Shown one piece after another: positions 33,522 through 43,259 of a DNA stretch of 64,000 bases. The DNA comes from Sinorhizobium saheli. Its GTDB lineage: Bacteria; Pseudomonadota; Alphaproteobacteria; Rhizobiales; Rhizobiaceae. The notes below the pieces were generated by a model. The model saw only the letters and a program-made list of their open reading frames with translations. It was not told the origin of the DNA and made no database searches. Both the position numbers and the translations under genes were made by a program. The stretch covers positions 550 to 64,549 of the forward strand of contig NZ_LNQB01000081.1 in assembly GCF_001651875.1 (NCBI RefSeq), in the 5' to 3' direction. Position 1 is the first letter of the stretch. Every line of letters begins with the position of its first letter.

Positions 33522-33764
33522 GCGGCGCAGCGGCAATTCGCATCCCATCGTGCTCTGGCGTGTCGTGGAGAGCGCCGAGGCTAGGGGCAGGCGCAACAAC
33601 CGGACGATGGCCAGATAAAAAGGCGCACTGTGCGCTTCGGTCGGTCGGTTGTTTTTGTTCATGTTTTTGGCGCGTCCCGCACCGTGCAGCGCTCACGCGC
33701 ACCGTGCGCTGCGCGCTCATCTTCTTGATTTTCCTTCCTGTTTTTCACGGTGCGGGTTCTTGCA
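33522..33764 (+). other. Candidate origin of transfer (oriT), copy 1
   Basis: Non-coding DNA directly before the relaxase gene. A core at 33605-33652 reads ATGGCCAGATAAAA, a GCGCAC-T-GTGCGC hairpin, then TCGGTCGGTTGTT, and is shared with 62934-62980. Downstream, CCCGCACCGTG (33676-33686) and CACGGTGCGGG (33746-33756) form an 11-bp inverted repeat, with a further GCACCGTGCG between them. Conservation of core and position in both elements makes this the best oriT candidate. The nick site is not identified. Confidence 0.6.
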
Positions 33765-35504
33765 ATGGCCGATGACCGCGAGTTCCGCATCCGTCCGGGG
33801 CGTATCCGCTCCACCCGTGCACAGCAGGCTCGCCCTTTCATCGCCCAGGCGCTCGCCGCCGCGCAGAAGGCCGGCGGCCGCGTCTCGCGATCCGGCAAGA
33901 TCTCGTCTGGCAAACGGTCACGGTTCGGGCGCGGCCAGCGCGCCAGCATCCAGGCCAACCGCCTGCTGACCGGGCGCTCGCGCATCGTCGTCATCAAGAC
34001 CCGCGTCGTTCGTCACGCCGCGCGTCACGCACCGCTCGGTGCCCACCTCAACTATCTGCGCCGTGACGGCGTGACCCGGGACGGGGAGAAGGCACGCATG
34101 TTCGGCCCCGAGAAGGACGACATGGATGTTCGCGCCTTCGCTGAGCGCTGCGAGCCGGACCGGCATCATTTCCGCTTCATCGTCTCGCCAGAGGACGCGC
34201 CGGACATGGCCGACCTCAAATCCTATACCCGCGAACTGATGGGCCAGATGGAAAAGGATCTGGGCACGAAGCTCGATTGGGTGGCCGTCGATCACTGGAA
34301 CACCGACAATCCTCACATCCATGTCATCCTGCGTGGCCGCACCGACGACGGCCAGGACCTCGTCATCTCGCGTGACTACATCAAGGAGGGGATGCGCGCC
34401 CGCGCGGCCGACTTCGTCACGCAGGAACTCGGACAGCGGACCGACTTCGACATCACCCGCAATCTCGAACGGCAGGTCGAAGCCGAGCGCTGGACGCAGC
34501 TCGACCGGCAGCTTGTGCGTGATGCGGGCAAGTCGGGCATCATCGATCTCGCGCCGCATGCCGACCGCCAGCCCGACGAATTCCACGCGCTCAAGGTCGG
34601 CCGGTTGCGGACTCTGGAAGTTCTTGGCGTCGCCGGTCAGGTTGGTCATTCGCAATGGTTCATCAAGCCCGAGGCCGAGACCGTCCTGCGCGAGCTCGGC
34701 GAGCGCGGCGACATCATCAAGCGTATGCATCGTGCCTTGACCGAACGCGGCATCGAGCGCGGTTCCGCGAGCTATGTGCTCGCCGGCGACAGCCTCGACG
34801 TGCCCGTCATTGGGCGCTTGGTCGATCGCGGCCTCGACGACGAGCTGAAGGGCACGGCCTATGCCGTCGTCGACGGCGTCGACGGGCGCACTCATCACAT
34901 CAAGCTGCCGCATCTCGACGCCGCCGGCGACAGCCCGCCCGGTTCGATCGTCGAGCTGCGCGCGTGGGAGGATGCGGAAGGCCAGCGCCGTGTCGCGCTC
35001 GCTGTCCGTTCCGATCTCGACATCCAGCACCAGGTGAACGCCGCCGGTGCGACCTGGCTCGATCGCCAATCTATCGCCCGCGAACCGATCGCACTCTCGG
35101 AGGGCGGGTACGGCGCCGAGGTTCAGCAGGCGCTTGAGCAACGTGCCGACCACCTGATCGGTGAGGGCCTCGCGGAGCGGCAGGGCGGGCGCGTCGTTTT
35201 TGCCCGCCGGCTGCTCAACACGCTGCGGGATCGCGAGGTCAGCGCGCTCGGGCAGAAGCTCGCCGCCGAGACCGGTCTGCCGTTCAACCGCGCCGGCAAC
35301 GGCGAATATGTCGCCGGCGCGTACCGGCAGCGCTTCACGCTCACCTCCGGCCGCTTCGCCATGATCGACGACGGCCTTGGCTTTCAGCTCGTCCCCTGGT
35401 CGCCCTCTCTCGAAAAACAGATCGGCCGCCACGTCTTCGGCATCGCCCGCGACGATGGCGGCGTCGATTGGGACTTCGGCCGCAAGCGGGGGCTCGGCCT
35501 CTAA
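33765..35504 (+). CDS. rlxS: Relaxase RlxS (mobilisation nuclease with DUF3363), copy 1
   Basis: A 579-residue conjugative relaxase of the VirD2/DUF3363 type. A basic N-terminus (RPGRIRSTRAQQARPFIAQALAAAQKAGGRVS) precedes the nuclease domain: a tyrosine in LNYLRRDGVTRDGE, HHFRFIVSPEDA, and the metal-binding HWNTDNPHIHV. A DUF3363 domain fills the C-terminal half. It nicks oriT and pilots the strand to TraG. Start is the ATG at 33765 (MADDREFRIRPGRI), directly after the candidate oriT. RlxS is the relaxase name used for ICEMlSym(R7A), which has the same build. Confidence 0.93.
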   Translation: MADDREFRIRPGRIRSTRAQQARPFIAQALAAAQKAGGRVSRSGKISSGKRSRFGRGQRASIQANRLLTGRSRIVVIKTRVVRHAARHAPLGAHLNYLRRDGVTRDGEKARMFGPEKDDMDVRAFAERCEPDRHHFRFIVSPEDAPDMADLKSYTRELMGQMEKDLGTKLDWVAVDHWNTDNPHIHVILRGRTDDGQDLVISRDYIKEGMRARAADFVTQELGQRTDFDITRNLERQVEAERWTQLDRQLVRDAGKSGIIDLAPHADRQPDEFHALKVGRLRTLEVLGVAGQVGHSQWFIKPEAETVLRELGERGDIIKRMHRALTERGIERGSASYVLAGDSLDVPVIGRLVDRGLDDELKGTAYAVVDGVDGRTHHIKLPHLDAAGDSPPGSIVELRAWEDAEGQRRVALAVRSDLDIQHQVNAAGATWLDRQSIAREPIALSEGGYGAEVQQALEQRADHLIGEGLAERQGGRVVFARRLLNTLRDREVSALGQKLAAETGLPFNRAGNGEYVAGAYRQRFTLTSGRFAMIDDGLGFQLVPWSPSLEKQIGRHVFGIARDDGGVDWDFGRKRGLGL

Positions 35505-35528
35505 CACTCGTCAGAAAGGAACCTCTCC

Positions 35529-37514
35529 ATGTCAGGCACCAAGATTCTCTGGGGACCGATCGCGATCGTTTTCCTGATCGTCCTCGCCACCACCTGGGGC
35601 TCGACGCAGTATGTCGCGTGGAGCCTTGGCTATCAGGCGCAGCTCGGCGAGCCGTGGTTCAGGCTATTCGGCGTGCCGGTCTATTTTCCGGCCGCCATCA
35701 TGTGGTGGTGGTACTTCTACGACGCCTATGCGCCGGGCATATTCGCGACGGGCGGGATGATCGCGGCGTCGGGCGGATTCATCGCCATCGCGGTTGCCAT
35801 CGGCATGTCGGTCTGGCGGGCGCGTGAACAGAAGAACGTCGCCACCTATGGTTCGGCGCGCTGGGCAGAGAAGCCTGAGATCGTGGCTGCCGGTCTGCTT
35901 GATCCCGACGGCGTGGTACTCGGCCGATACGAGCGCGAATATCTGCGCCATGACGGGCCAGAACATGTGCTGTGCTTTGCGCCGACGCGATCCGGTAAAG
36001 GCGTCGGTCTCGTCGTGCCCTCGCTCCTGACCTGGCCGGGTTCGGCGATCGTCCACGATATCAAGGGCGAGAACTGGCAGATCACCGCGGGCTTCCGGTC
36101 GCGCCATGGGCGCGTGCTTTTGTTCGATCCGACTAACCCGAACTCATCGGCCTACAATCCACTGCTCGAGGTGCGGCGCGGGGAGTGGGAGGTGCGCGAC
36201 GTCCAGAACATCGCCGACATCCTGGTCGATCCCGAAGGGTCTCTCGACAAAAGGAACCATTGGGAAAAAACCTCCCATTCGCTCCTCGTCGGCGCGATCC
36301 TGCATGTTCTCTATGCTGAAAAAGAAAAGACGCTTGCTGGCGTGGCGAATTTCCTCTCCGATCCCAAGCGCCCGGTGGAATCGACGCTGCGCGCCATGAT
36401 GAAGACGGCGCATCTCGGCGGCTCCGGACCGCACCCTGTCGTCGCCAGCGCGGCGCGCGAGCTCCTCAACAAATCGGACAACGAGCGTTCGGGCGTTCTC
36501 TCGACCGCCATGTCGTTTCTCGGCCTCTATCGCGATCCGGTGGTCGCCGAGGTCACGCGCCGCTGCGACTGGCGGATCCGCGACATTGTCGGCGGCGAGC
36601 GACCGGCCACGCTCTACCTCGTGGTGCCGCCCAGCGACATCAACCGGACCAAGCCGCTGATCCGCCTGCTGCTCAACCAGATCGGCCGGCGCCTCACCGA
36701 AGAACTCCAGGCCAAGACCGGTCGCCATAGACTCCTGCTCATGCTCGACGAGTTTCCCGCACTCGGCCGCCTCGACTTCTTCGAGACAGCATTGGCCTTC
36801 ATGGCCGGCTATGGCCTGAAATCCTTCCTGATCGCGCAATCGCTGAACCAGATCGAGAAAGCCTACGGGCCGAACAACTCGATTCTCGACAATTGCCATG
36901 TGCGCGTGAGCTTCGCGACGAATGACGAGCGCACCGCGAAGAGGGTGAGCGACGCGCTCGGGACTGCGACCGAGATGAAAGCCATGAAGAACTACGCCGG
37001 GCATCGGCTGTCGCCCTGGCTCGGCCATCTCATGGTGTCGCGCTCGGAGACGGCTCGCCAACTCCTTACACCAGGCGAGATCATGCAGCTTCCCCCCGCC
37101 GATGAGATCGTCATGGTGGCAGGCATCCCGCCGATCCGGGCCAAGAAGGCACGCTATTATGAAGATGCACGTCTCAAGGAGCGGGTGCTGACACCTCCCG
37201 CCTTGACCAGTCCCGACAAACCGCATGCCGACGACTGGAGCAGCCTGCCGATCCCGGCGCGGCCGGAGGCGGGCGAAATGCGATCGGAAGGACCGCCCGA
37301 GGATGAGGACCCGACGCAATCCGAACGCCGGCTGCAGCACGAACTCCATCGCGTGAATCCGGTGAAGAAGAAAGCGCCGATCGAGAACGAGTTCGAGATA
37401 GAGCCGCCGGACGACATTGAAGAGGAAGCTGTGCGCAATCGGCGAATGCTTCGCCAGATGCAGAGCATCGCCCGGCAGGTCTCGCTCGACCCGAATGACG
37501 GCATGGAGCTGTAG
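35529..37514 (+). CDS. traG: Type IV coupling protein TraG/VirD4
   Basis: A 661-residue coupling protein that links the relaxosome to the secretion channel. Two to three N-terminal membrane segments (residues ~5-30, 50-80) precede a Walker A (APTRSGKGVGLVVPSLL) and Walker B (LLMLDEFPALGRL); the sequence FLIAQSLNQIEKAYGPNNSI is typical of TraG. The C-terminal ~110 residues are proline-rich and acidic. AAGGA lies before the ATG. It follows rlxS by 24 bases and precedes the CopG-type gene by 5. Confidence 0.96.
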   Translation: MSGTKILWGPIAIVFLIVLATTWGSTQYVAWSLGYQAQLGEPWFRLFGVPVYFPAAIMWWWYFYDAYAPGIFATGGMIAASGGFIAIAVAIGMSVWRAREQKNVATYGSARWAEKPEIVAAGLLDPDGVVLGRYEREYLRHDGPEHVLCFAPTRSGKGVGLVVPSLLTWPGSAIVHDIKGENWQITAGFRSRHGRVLLFDPTNPNSSAYNPLLEVRRGEWEVRDVQNIADILVDPEGSLDKRNHWEKTSHSLLVGAILHVLYAEKEKTLAGVANFLSDPKRPVESTLRAMMKTAHLGGSGPHPVVASAARELLNKSDNERSGVLSTAMSFLGLYRDPVVAEVTRRCDWRIRDIVGGERPATLYLVVPPSDINRTKPLIRLLLNQIGRRLTEELQAKTGRHRLLLMLDEFPALGRLDFFETALAFMAGYGLKSFLIAQSLNQIEKAYGPNNSILDNCHVRVSFATNDERTAKRVSDALGTATEMKAMKNYAGHRLSPWLGHLMVSRSETARQLLTPGEIMQLPPADEIVMVAGIPPIRAKKARYYEDARLKERVLTPPALTSPDKPHADDWSSLPIPARPEAGEMRSEGPPEDEDPTQSERRLQHELHRVNPVKKKAPIENEFEIEPPDDIEEEAVRNRRMLRQMQSIARQVSLDPNDGMEL

Positions 37515-37519
37515 CCACC

Positions 37520-37948
37520 ATGACCAGTCGCCGGAAGAAGATCAAGACCACGGTCTATCTCGACCCCGACGTCGAGAAGACGCTGGCGGATTTCGCCGCT
37601 CGTCGCGACCAGTCGCAGTCGATGATTGCCGAAGCGGCCATCGCCTCGTTCCTCTCGCCGGACGATGCCGAGCGCCGCGAGGCGATCATCGCAAAGCGCC
37701 TCGACCAGCTCGACCGTCGCATGACCCGGCTCGAGCGGGACGTCGGCATCGCCGTCGAGACCCTGGCGGTGTTCATCCGCTTCTGGATCACCACGACGCC
37801 GGCCTTGCCCGAGCCGGCGGCGCAGGCGGCTCGCGCCAAATCCAGCGAACGCTACGAAGCATTTATAACTGCGCTTGGCCGGCGTCTCGCGCAGGGACCG
37901 AAACTGCGTCAGGAGATTTCGGAGGATGTGTCCGAATCAGACGGCTGA
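37520..37948 (+). CDS. CopG-type ribbon-helix-helix protein of the traG-trb interval
   Basis: A 142-residue protein with an N-terminal ribbon-helix-helix (KIKTTVYLDPDVEKTLADFAARRDQSQSMIAEAAIASFL), then coiled coil (residues ~52-80, KRLDQLDRRMTRLERDV) and a C-terminal hydrophobic helix (LAVFIRFWIT). Family members are found in exactly this place, between traG and trbB, in many alphaproteobacterial conjugation clusters. It may be a regulator or a relaxosome accessory; the hydrophobic helix suggests membrane contact. Confidence 0.8.
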   Translation: MTSRRKKIKTTVYLDPDVEKTLADFAARRDQSQSMIAEAAIASFLSPDDAERREAIIAKRLDQLDRRMTRLERDVGIAVETLAVFIRFWITTTPALPEPAAQAARAKSSERYEAFITALGRRLAQGPKLRQEISEDVSESDG

Positions 37949-38056
37949 CTACCTCGCGCGCGGCATCTGGGTGTGGCTTCGACAAGTTCAAGAACAGAGC
38001 CGCACCGCCGTTCTCCTGTCTTTGCACGCTACGCTACTACTACGACCGAAACTTGT

Positions 38057-38073
38057 TGAATCGGCCTGATTCA
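38057..38073. promoter_or_regulatory. TGAATC-N5-GATTCA inverted repeat upstream of trbB
   Basis: A 6-bp inverted repeat lies in the 190-base gap before the trb operon, the only sizeable gap in the transfer region. A second one, ATCCCC-GATCC-GGGGAT, lies just downstream (38088-38104). Either could be an operator of the trb promoter. Confidence 0.35.
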
Positions 38074-38138
38074 GGGCTCTTTTAATCATCCCCGATCCGG
38101 GGATCATCTGTCGCGTCCCCACGGGAAAGGGGGACGAC

Positions 38139-39119
38139 ATGGCATCCACTCACCAGAGACAGGAAGCATTCCGGCGCGGCGCACGCATGTTGCGCACCGC
38201 GCTCGGCCCGGCCGTCGCCCGCTTTCTGGAAGACCCGGCCGTGATCGAGGTCATGCTCAATCCCGATGGCCGCATCTGGGTGGATCGCCTCTCCGAAGGA
38301 CTGGCCGATACCGGCGAGATAATGTCGTCCGCCGACGGCGAACGCATCGTCCGTCTTGTCGCCCATCATGTCGGCGCAGAGGTTCACGCCCGATCGCCTC
38401 GCGTCTCGGCCGAACTGCCCGAAACCGGCGAGCGGTTCGAGGGCTTGCTGCCTCCCGTCGTTTCATCGCCCGCATTCGCCATCCGCAAACCCGCGGTCGC
38501 CCTGTTCACGCTCGACGACTATGTGGCTTCCGCGATCATGACCGGCGATCAGGCTGCGACTTTGCGCGCGTCTGTCACGTCCCGCGCCAACATCCTCGTC
38601 GCGGGCGGCACCTCTACCGGCAAGACCACCTTGACCAACGCGCTGCTGGCCGAAGTGGCGAAGGGCGCCGATCGCGTCGTCATCATCGAGGACACCCGGG
38701 AGCTGCAATGCGCCGCCCCCAACCTCGTCTCCATGCGTACGAAGGACGGCGTGGCGACACTCTCCGAACTTGTGCGCTCGTCGCTGCGCCTGCGTCCCGA
38801 CCGCATCCCGATCGGCGAGGTCCGCGGATCAGAAGCCCTCGATCTTCTGAAAGCCTGGGGCACAGGCCATCCCGGTGGGATCGGCACCATCCACGCCGGA
38901 ACCGGCATCGGAGCGCTGCGCCGGCTTGAGCAACTCATCCAGGAAGCCGTCGTAACGGTCCCGCGCGCCCTCATTGCCGAGACCATCAACCTCGTTGCCG
39001 TCCTCTCCGGCCGCGGCTCCGCGCGCCGGCTCACCGAACTCGTCCGCGTCGAAGGGCTCGGCCCGGACGGCGACTACCTCATCACCCCAGCCATATCGAA
39101 CCCAGGAGAAAGCCTATGA
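38139..39119 (+). CDS. trbB: TrbB conjugal transfer ATPase (VirB11 family)
   Basis: A 326-residue cytoplasmic hexameric ATPase that powers pilus assembly and substrate transfer. Walker A is [16 protein letters not shown], Asp box [11 protein letters not shown], Walker B region [33 protein letters not shown] with the His box [19 protein letters not shown] precedes the ATG by 8 bases. It opens the trb operon and overlaps trbC by ATGA. Confidence 0.96.
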   Translation: MASTHQRQEAFRRGARMLRTALGPAVARFLEDPAVIEVMLNPDGRIWVDRLSEGLADTGEIMSSADGERIVRLVAHHVGAEVHARSPRVSAELPETGERFEGLLPPVVSSPAFAIRKPAVALFTLDDYVASAIMTGDQAATLRASVTSRANILVAGGTSTGKTTLTNALLAEVAKGADRVVIIEDTRELQCAAPNLVSMRTKDGVATLSELVRSSLRLRPDRIPIGEVRGSEALDLLKAWGTGHPGGIGTIHAGTGIGALRRLEQLIQEAVVTVPRALIAETINLVAVLSGRGSARRLTELVRVEGLGPDGDYLITPAISNPGESL

Positions 39120-39448
39120 TCCGTACGATTTCGCGCGGCCGCCGCACCATTGCGACCGCCGTCGTGACCCTTTCCCTCAGCATGATGCTCGCCCCGGCCG
39201 CCTATGCGTCCGGCTCGTCCATGCCTTGGGAGCAGCCGCTTCAGCAGATCCTCCAGTCGATCGAGGGACCTGTCGCCAAGATCGTCGCAGTGATCATCAT
39301 CATCGCGACCGGCCTAGCGCTCGCCTTCGGCGATACATCGGGCGGATTCCGGCGCCTGATCCAGATCGTCTTCGGTCTGTCGATCGCTTTCGCCGCGTCG
39401 AGTTTCTTCCTGTCATTCTTCTCGTTCGGCGGCGGGGCGCTCGTTTGA
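39116..39448 (+). CDS. trbC: TrbC conjugal pilin (VirB2 family)
   Basis: A 110-residue prepilin: a signal sequence of about 35 residues (TLSLSMMLAPAAYASG) is followed by two hydrophobic helices (IVAVIIIIATGLALAFG and IVFGLSIAFAASSFFLSFFSFGG). In IncP systems TrbC is processed and cyclised by TraF, encoded at 31828. ATGA overlap with trbB; its stop overlaps the trbD ATG by one base. Confidence 0.93.
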   Translation: MIRTISRGRRTIATAVVTLSLSMMLAPAAYASGSSMPWEQPLQQILQSIEGPVAKIVAVIIIIATGLALAFGDTSGGFRRLIQIVFGLSIAFAASSFFLSFFSFGGGALV

Positions 39449-39729
39449 TGGCGACCGCGTTCGAGCAACTGGATGCGGTGCCGGGCTTCACGGTCCCGGT
39501 CCATCGCGCGCTGACCGAGCATATTTTGCTCGGCGGCGCTCCGCGCTCCATCGCCATCATGAACGGGACGCTCGCCGGGGCCGTTGGCCTCGGCCTGCGC
39601 CTCTGGCTGGTCGGCCTCGCCATCTGGGCCATCGGTCATTTCGTGGCAGTCTGGGCGGCCCGCCGTGATCCGCTCTTCGTAGAGGTCGGTCGCAGGCACC
39701 TGCGCATCCCCGGCCATCTTTCGGTTTGA
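39448..39729 (+). CDS. trbD: TrbD conjugal transfer protein (VirB3 family)
   Basis: A 93-residue inner-membrane protein (PGFTVPVHRALTEHILLGGAPRSIAIMNGTLAG at the N-terminus, one or two membrane helices at residues ~36-71). VirB3/TrbD works next to the TrbE ATPase. The ATG at 39448 overlaps the trbC stop by one base. Confidence 0.93.
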   Translation: MATAFEQLDAVPGFTVPVHRALTEHILLGGAPRSIAIMNGTLAGAVGLGLRLWLVGLAIWAIGHFVAVWAARRDPLFVEVGRRHLRIPGHLSV

Positions 39730-39740
39730 GGAGCGCGGCC

Positions 39741-42197
39741 ATGATGAATCTCGCCGAATATCGTCGTTCCGCTACCCGGCTTGCCGACTATCTGCCCTGG
39801 GTCGCGCTGGTCGCCCCCGGCGTCGTGCTGAACAAGGATGGCTCGTTCCAGCGCACGGCGCGGTTTCGCGGGCCTGACCTGGACTCCGCCGTCGCGGCCG
39901 AGCTGGTTGCCGTCACAGGCCGCATCAACAACGCCTTCCGCCGGCTTGGCTCCGGCTGGAGCATCTTTGTCGAGGCGCAGCGCTCCGAAGCCGCGACCTA
40001 TCCCGACAGCACGTTTCCCGATCCAGCTTCCGGTCTGGTCGACGCCGAGCGCAAAGGCGATTTCGAAGAGGCCGGCGCGCATTTCGTGTCGGGCTATTTC
40101 CTGAGCTTCCTCTATCTGCCGCCCGCAGAAGAGGCGGCGCGTACCGAATCCTGGCTGTACGAAGGCCGCGAACGTACAGGCATCGATCCGCATGAGGTGC
40201 TGCGCGCCTTCACCGATCGCACCGATCGCGTGCTGGCGCTGCTCGATGGATTCATGCCGGAATGCATCTGGCTCGATGACGGCGAGACGCTGACCTATCT
40301 GCATTCTACGGTTTCCACCAAACGACATCGCGTCCGTGTTCCCGAGACGCCTGTGTATCTCGACGCGCTGCTCGCCGATCAGCCGCTGACGGGCGGGCTT
40401 GAGCCGCGCCTTGGGCCGACGCATCTGCGCGTCCTCACCATCGTCGGGTTTCCAACCGCGACGACGCCGGGGTTGCTGGACGAGCTCAATCGGCTGGCCT
40501 TTCCCTATCGCTGGAGCACCCGCGCGATCCTGATCGACAAGACGGACGCGACGAAGCTACTGACCAAGATCAGGCGTCAGTGGTTCGCGAAGCGGAAATC
40601 CATTGCGGCCATCCTCAAGGAGGTGATGACCAACGAGCAATCCGTGCTCGTGGACACCGATGCGGCGAACAAGGCTGCCGACGCCGATCTCGCCCTGCAG
40701 GAACTCGGCGCTGACGTCGCCGGCATGGCCTATGTCACCGCGACCATCACGGTCTGGGACGAGGATCCACGCCTTGCCGACGAGAAGCTACGCCTCGTCG
40801 AGAAGGTGATCCAGGGCCGTGACTTCACGGCCATGATCGAGACGGTGAACGCAGTCGATGCCTGGCTCGGGAGCTTGCCCGGCCACGCTTACGCGAATGT
40901 CCGTCAGCCGCCGATCTCGACGCTCAACCTTGCCCACATGATCCCCCTCTCTGCCGTGTGGGCGGGGCCGGAACGGGACGAGCACTTCGATGCGCCCCCC
41001 TTGCTTTACGGCAAGACCGAAGGCTCGACCCCGTTCCGGCTCAGTATCCATGTCGGCGACGTCGGCCACACGCTCGTCGTCGGTCCGACCGGCGCGGGCA
41101 AATCGGTGCTGCTGGCGTTCATGGCGCTTCAGTTCCGCCGCTACTCCGGTGCCCAGGTGTTTGCGTTCGACTTCGGGGGAAGCATTAGGGCGTCCGCGCT
41201 CGCCATGGGCGGCGACTGGCACGATCTGGGCGGAGGACTGACCGAAGGCTCCGACGCTTCCGTTTCGCTTCAGCCGCTGGCCCGCATCCACGACACCTAT
41301 GAACGTGCCTGGGCGGCCGACTGGATCGTGGCGATCCTCATGCGCGAACGCATTACTATCACGCCCGATGTGAAGGAACATATCTGGACGGCGCTGACCT
41401 CGCTGGCCTCCGCGCCCGGCGAGGAACGCACCATCACCGGCCTCGCGGTCCTGCTCCAGTCCAACGACATCAAGCAGGCCCTTCGGCCCTATTGCGTGGG
41501 CGGTCCTTACGGTCGGCTGCTCGATGCCGAAACCGAGCACCTGGGTTCCGCCGATGTGCAGGCTTTCGAGATCGAGGGCCTTGTCGGCACGGGGGCCGCG
41601 CCGGCTGTGCTGGCCTACCTGTTCCATCGCATCGGCGACAGGCTGGACGGCAGACCGACGCTTCTGATCATCGACGAGGGTTGGCTCGCGCTGGACGACG
41701 AAGGTTTCGCGAGCCAGCTCCGCGAATGGTTGAAGACGTTGAGGAAGAAGAACGCCTCAGTCATCTTCGCCACGCAGTCGCTGTCCGACATCGATAATTC
41801 GGATACCGCCCCGGCGATCATCGAAGGCTGCCCGACGCGGCTGCTTCTGCCGAATGAGCGGGCCATCGAACCGCAGATCACCGCGATCTATCGCCGCTTC
41901 GGCCTCAATGACCGCCAGATCGAGATCCTCGCGCGCGCAACGCCGAAGCGGGACTACTACTGCCAGTCCCGGCGCGGCAACCGCCTCTTCGAGCTCGGCC
42001 TGTCCGAGCTCGGCCTCGCGCTGTGCGCCGCATCCTCGAAATCCGACCAAACGCTGATCGCCGACCTCGTCGCCGAGCATGGCCGCGAAGGTTTTCTCGC
42101 CGCCTGGCTCAACGCCCGTGGCGCCGGCTGGGCCGTCGATCTCATTCCGACCTTTCCGTCCCTGATCCCCGAAACCGAAAAGGAAACCGCATCATGA
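39741..42197 (+). CDS. trbE: TrbE conjugal transfer ATPase (VirB4 family)
   Basis: An 818-residue VirB4-type ATPase of the mating channel. N-terminal CagE_TrbE domain; Walker A is VVGPTGAGKSVLLAFMALQ, Walker B LLIIDEGWLAL, followed by VIFATQSLSDIDNS. GAGGAG lies 7 bases before the ATG at 39741; a second ATG follows directly. It ends in an ATGA overlap with trbJ. Length and motifs are normal. Confidence 0.96.
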   Translation: MMNLAEYRRSATRLADYLPWVALVAPGVVLNKDGSFQRTARFRGPDLDSAVAAELVAVTGRINNAFRRLGSGWSIFVEAQRSEAATYPDSTFPDPASGLVDAERKGDFEEAGAHFVSGYFLSFLYLPPAEEAARTESWLYEGRERTGIDPHEVLRAFTDRTDRVLALLDGFMPECIWLDDGETLTYLHSTVSTKRHRVRVPETPVYLDALLADQPLTGGLEPRLGPTHLRVLTIVGFPTATTPGLLDELNRLAFPYRWSTRAILIDKTDATKLLTKIRRQWFAKRKSIAAILKEVMTNEQSVLVDTDAANKAADADLALQELGADVAGMAYVTATITVWDEDPRLADEKLRLVEKVIQGRDFTAMIETVNAVDAWLGSLPGHAYANVRQPPISTLNLAHMIPLSAVWAGPERDEHFDAPPLLYGKTEGSTPFRLSIHVGDVGHTLVVGPTGAGKSVLLAFMALQFRRYSGAQVFAFDFGGSIRASALAMGGDWHDLGGGLTEGSDASVSLQPLARIHDTYERAWAADWIVAILMRERITITPDVKEHIWTALTSLASAPGEERTITGLAVLLQSNDIKQALRPYCVGGPYGRLLDAETEHLGSADVQAFEIEGLVGTGAAPAVLAYLFHRIGDRLDGRPTLLIIDEGWLALDDEGFASQLREWLKTLRKKNASVIFATQSLSDIDNSDTAPAIIEGCPTRLLLPNERAIEPQITAIYRRFGLNDRQIEILARATPKRDYYCQSRRGNRLFELGLSELGLALCAASSKSDQTLIADLVAEHGREGFLAAWLNARGAGWAVDLIPTFPSLIPETEKETAS

Positions 42198-42958
42198 AGC
42201 CCCGCTTTGTCCGTTCACCGGTCGCGCTTCTCGCAGCAAGCATGCTTGCGATGCCGCTGGCGCTTTCGCCGGTCGTGACCACGCCCGCGCATGCCTGGAG
42301 GATCGTCTTCGATCCCAGCAACTACGCGCAGAACGTTCTGACGGCTGCGCGCACGCTGGAGCAGATCAACCACCAGATCACCTCGCTTCAGAATGAGGCG
42401 ACGATGCTGATGAACCAGGCGAAGAATTTGGCGAGCCTTCCGTTTTCCTCGCTCCAGACGCTTCAGCAGAATGTGCAACGCACGCAGCAGCTTCTGACCC
42501 AGGCGCAGAACATCGCCTTCGATGTGCAGCGGATCGATCAGGCGTTCCAGCAGCAATATGGCAACGTCTCGATGTCGGCCACCGATCAGCAACTCGTCGC
42601 CGATGCCCGCTCGCGCTGGCAGAACACGGTCGGCGGCTTGCAGGATGCCATGCGCGTCCAGGCGGGTGTCGTCGGCAACATAGACACAAACCGCACGCAG
42701 ATGAGCGAACTGGTCAACCGAAGTCAGGGCGCGACCGGTGCGCTTCAGGCGACTCAGGCCGGCAATCAGCTCCTGGCGCTCCAGTCGCAGCAGCTTTCCG
42801 ATCTGGTCGCCTTGCTCGCCGCCAACGGGCGTGCCGGGGCGCTGACCGAAGCCGAGCGCACGGCTGCGGCCGAGCAGGGCCGGGAGCAGCGCCGCCGCTT
42901 CCTCACGCCCGGTTCGGGCTACCAGCCGGGCAACGCGCAGATGTTCAACGGCAACTGA
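42194..42958 (+). CDS. trbJ: TrbJ conjugal transfer protein (VirB5-like)
   Basis: A 254-residue periplasmic protein with a signal peptide (residues ~1-33, ending AHA) and long glutamine-rich coiled coils (LEQINHQITSLQNEATMLMNQAKNL). TrbJ/VirB5 is a minor pilus component. ATGA overlap with trbE. Confidence 0.92.
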   Translation: MKPRFVRSPVALLAASMLAMPLALSPVVTTPAHAWRIVFDPSNYAQNVLTAARTLEQINHQITSLQNEATMLMNQAKNLASLPFSSLQTLQQNVQRTQQLLTQAQNIAFDVQRIDQAFQQQYGNVSMSATDQQLVADARSRWQNTVGGLQDAMRVQAGVVGNIDTNRTQMSELVNRSQGATGALQATQAGNQLLALQSQQLSDLVALLAANGRAGALTEAERTAAAEQGREQRRRFLTPGSGYQPGNAQMFNGN

Positions 42959-42968
42959 GGACGGGCTT

Positions 42969-43256
42969 ATGGACGGCAAGATGCTGGCCCGGCTGGGCGC
43001 TGTCGTGTTCGTCGCCGTCGCGATCACGGCGACGGTGCTCGAACTGACCCGGAAGGAGGAGCCGAAACAGGATTTCTCCACACGCATCATCGAACCCCCG
43101 CACGACCCGCTGCGCGACGGGCAGCGCCGGTGCCAGCAACTTGGCCAGCGGGCCGCGAACGACGCCGAATGCCTGCGCGTCTGGGCGGAAACCCGCGACC
43201 GTTTCCTTCGTCCGTCGCCTGCACCTGCGTCGCCGGCCTCCAGCGAAGGGCGGTGA
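42969..43256 (+). CDS. trbK: TrbK-alt, putative entry-exclusion protein
   Basis: A 95-residue protein with one N-terminal membrane helix (MLARLGAVVFVAVAITATVLEL) and a short outside domain with two cysteines in RRCQQLGQRAANDAECLRVW, the pattern of the TrbK-alt family. Entry exclusion blocks uptake of an identical element. No lipobox is visible, unlike IncP TrbK. It lies between trbJ and trbL, the standard place. Confidence 0.85.
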   Translation: MDGKMLARLGAVVFVAVAITATVLELTRKEEPKQDFSTRIIEPPHDPLRDGQRRCQQLGQRAANDAECLRVWAETRDRFLRPSPAPASPASSEGR

Positions 43257-43259
43257 AAC

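Noticed and set aside
33518-33775. 85-codon plus-strand frame between transglycosylase and rlxS
   Set aside because: It lies in the candidate oriT, has Cys-rich random composition and no counterpart in the second element.
33918-35507. Open frame of 529 codons antisense to rlxS
   Set aside because: High-GC shadow: it mirrors the relaxase codon positions, has no ribosome site, and matches no family; the plus-strand relaxase has all motifs.
36144-37349. Open frame of 401 codons antisense to traG
   Set aside because: Shadow of the coupling protein gene, His/Arg-rich and without recognisable domains.
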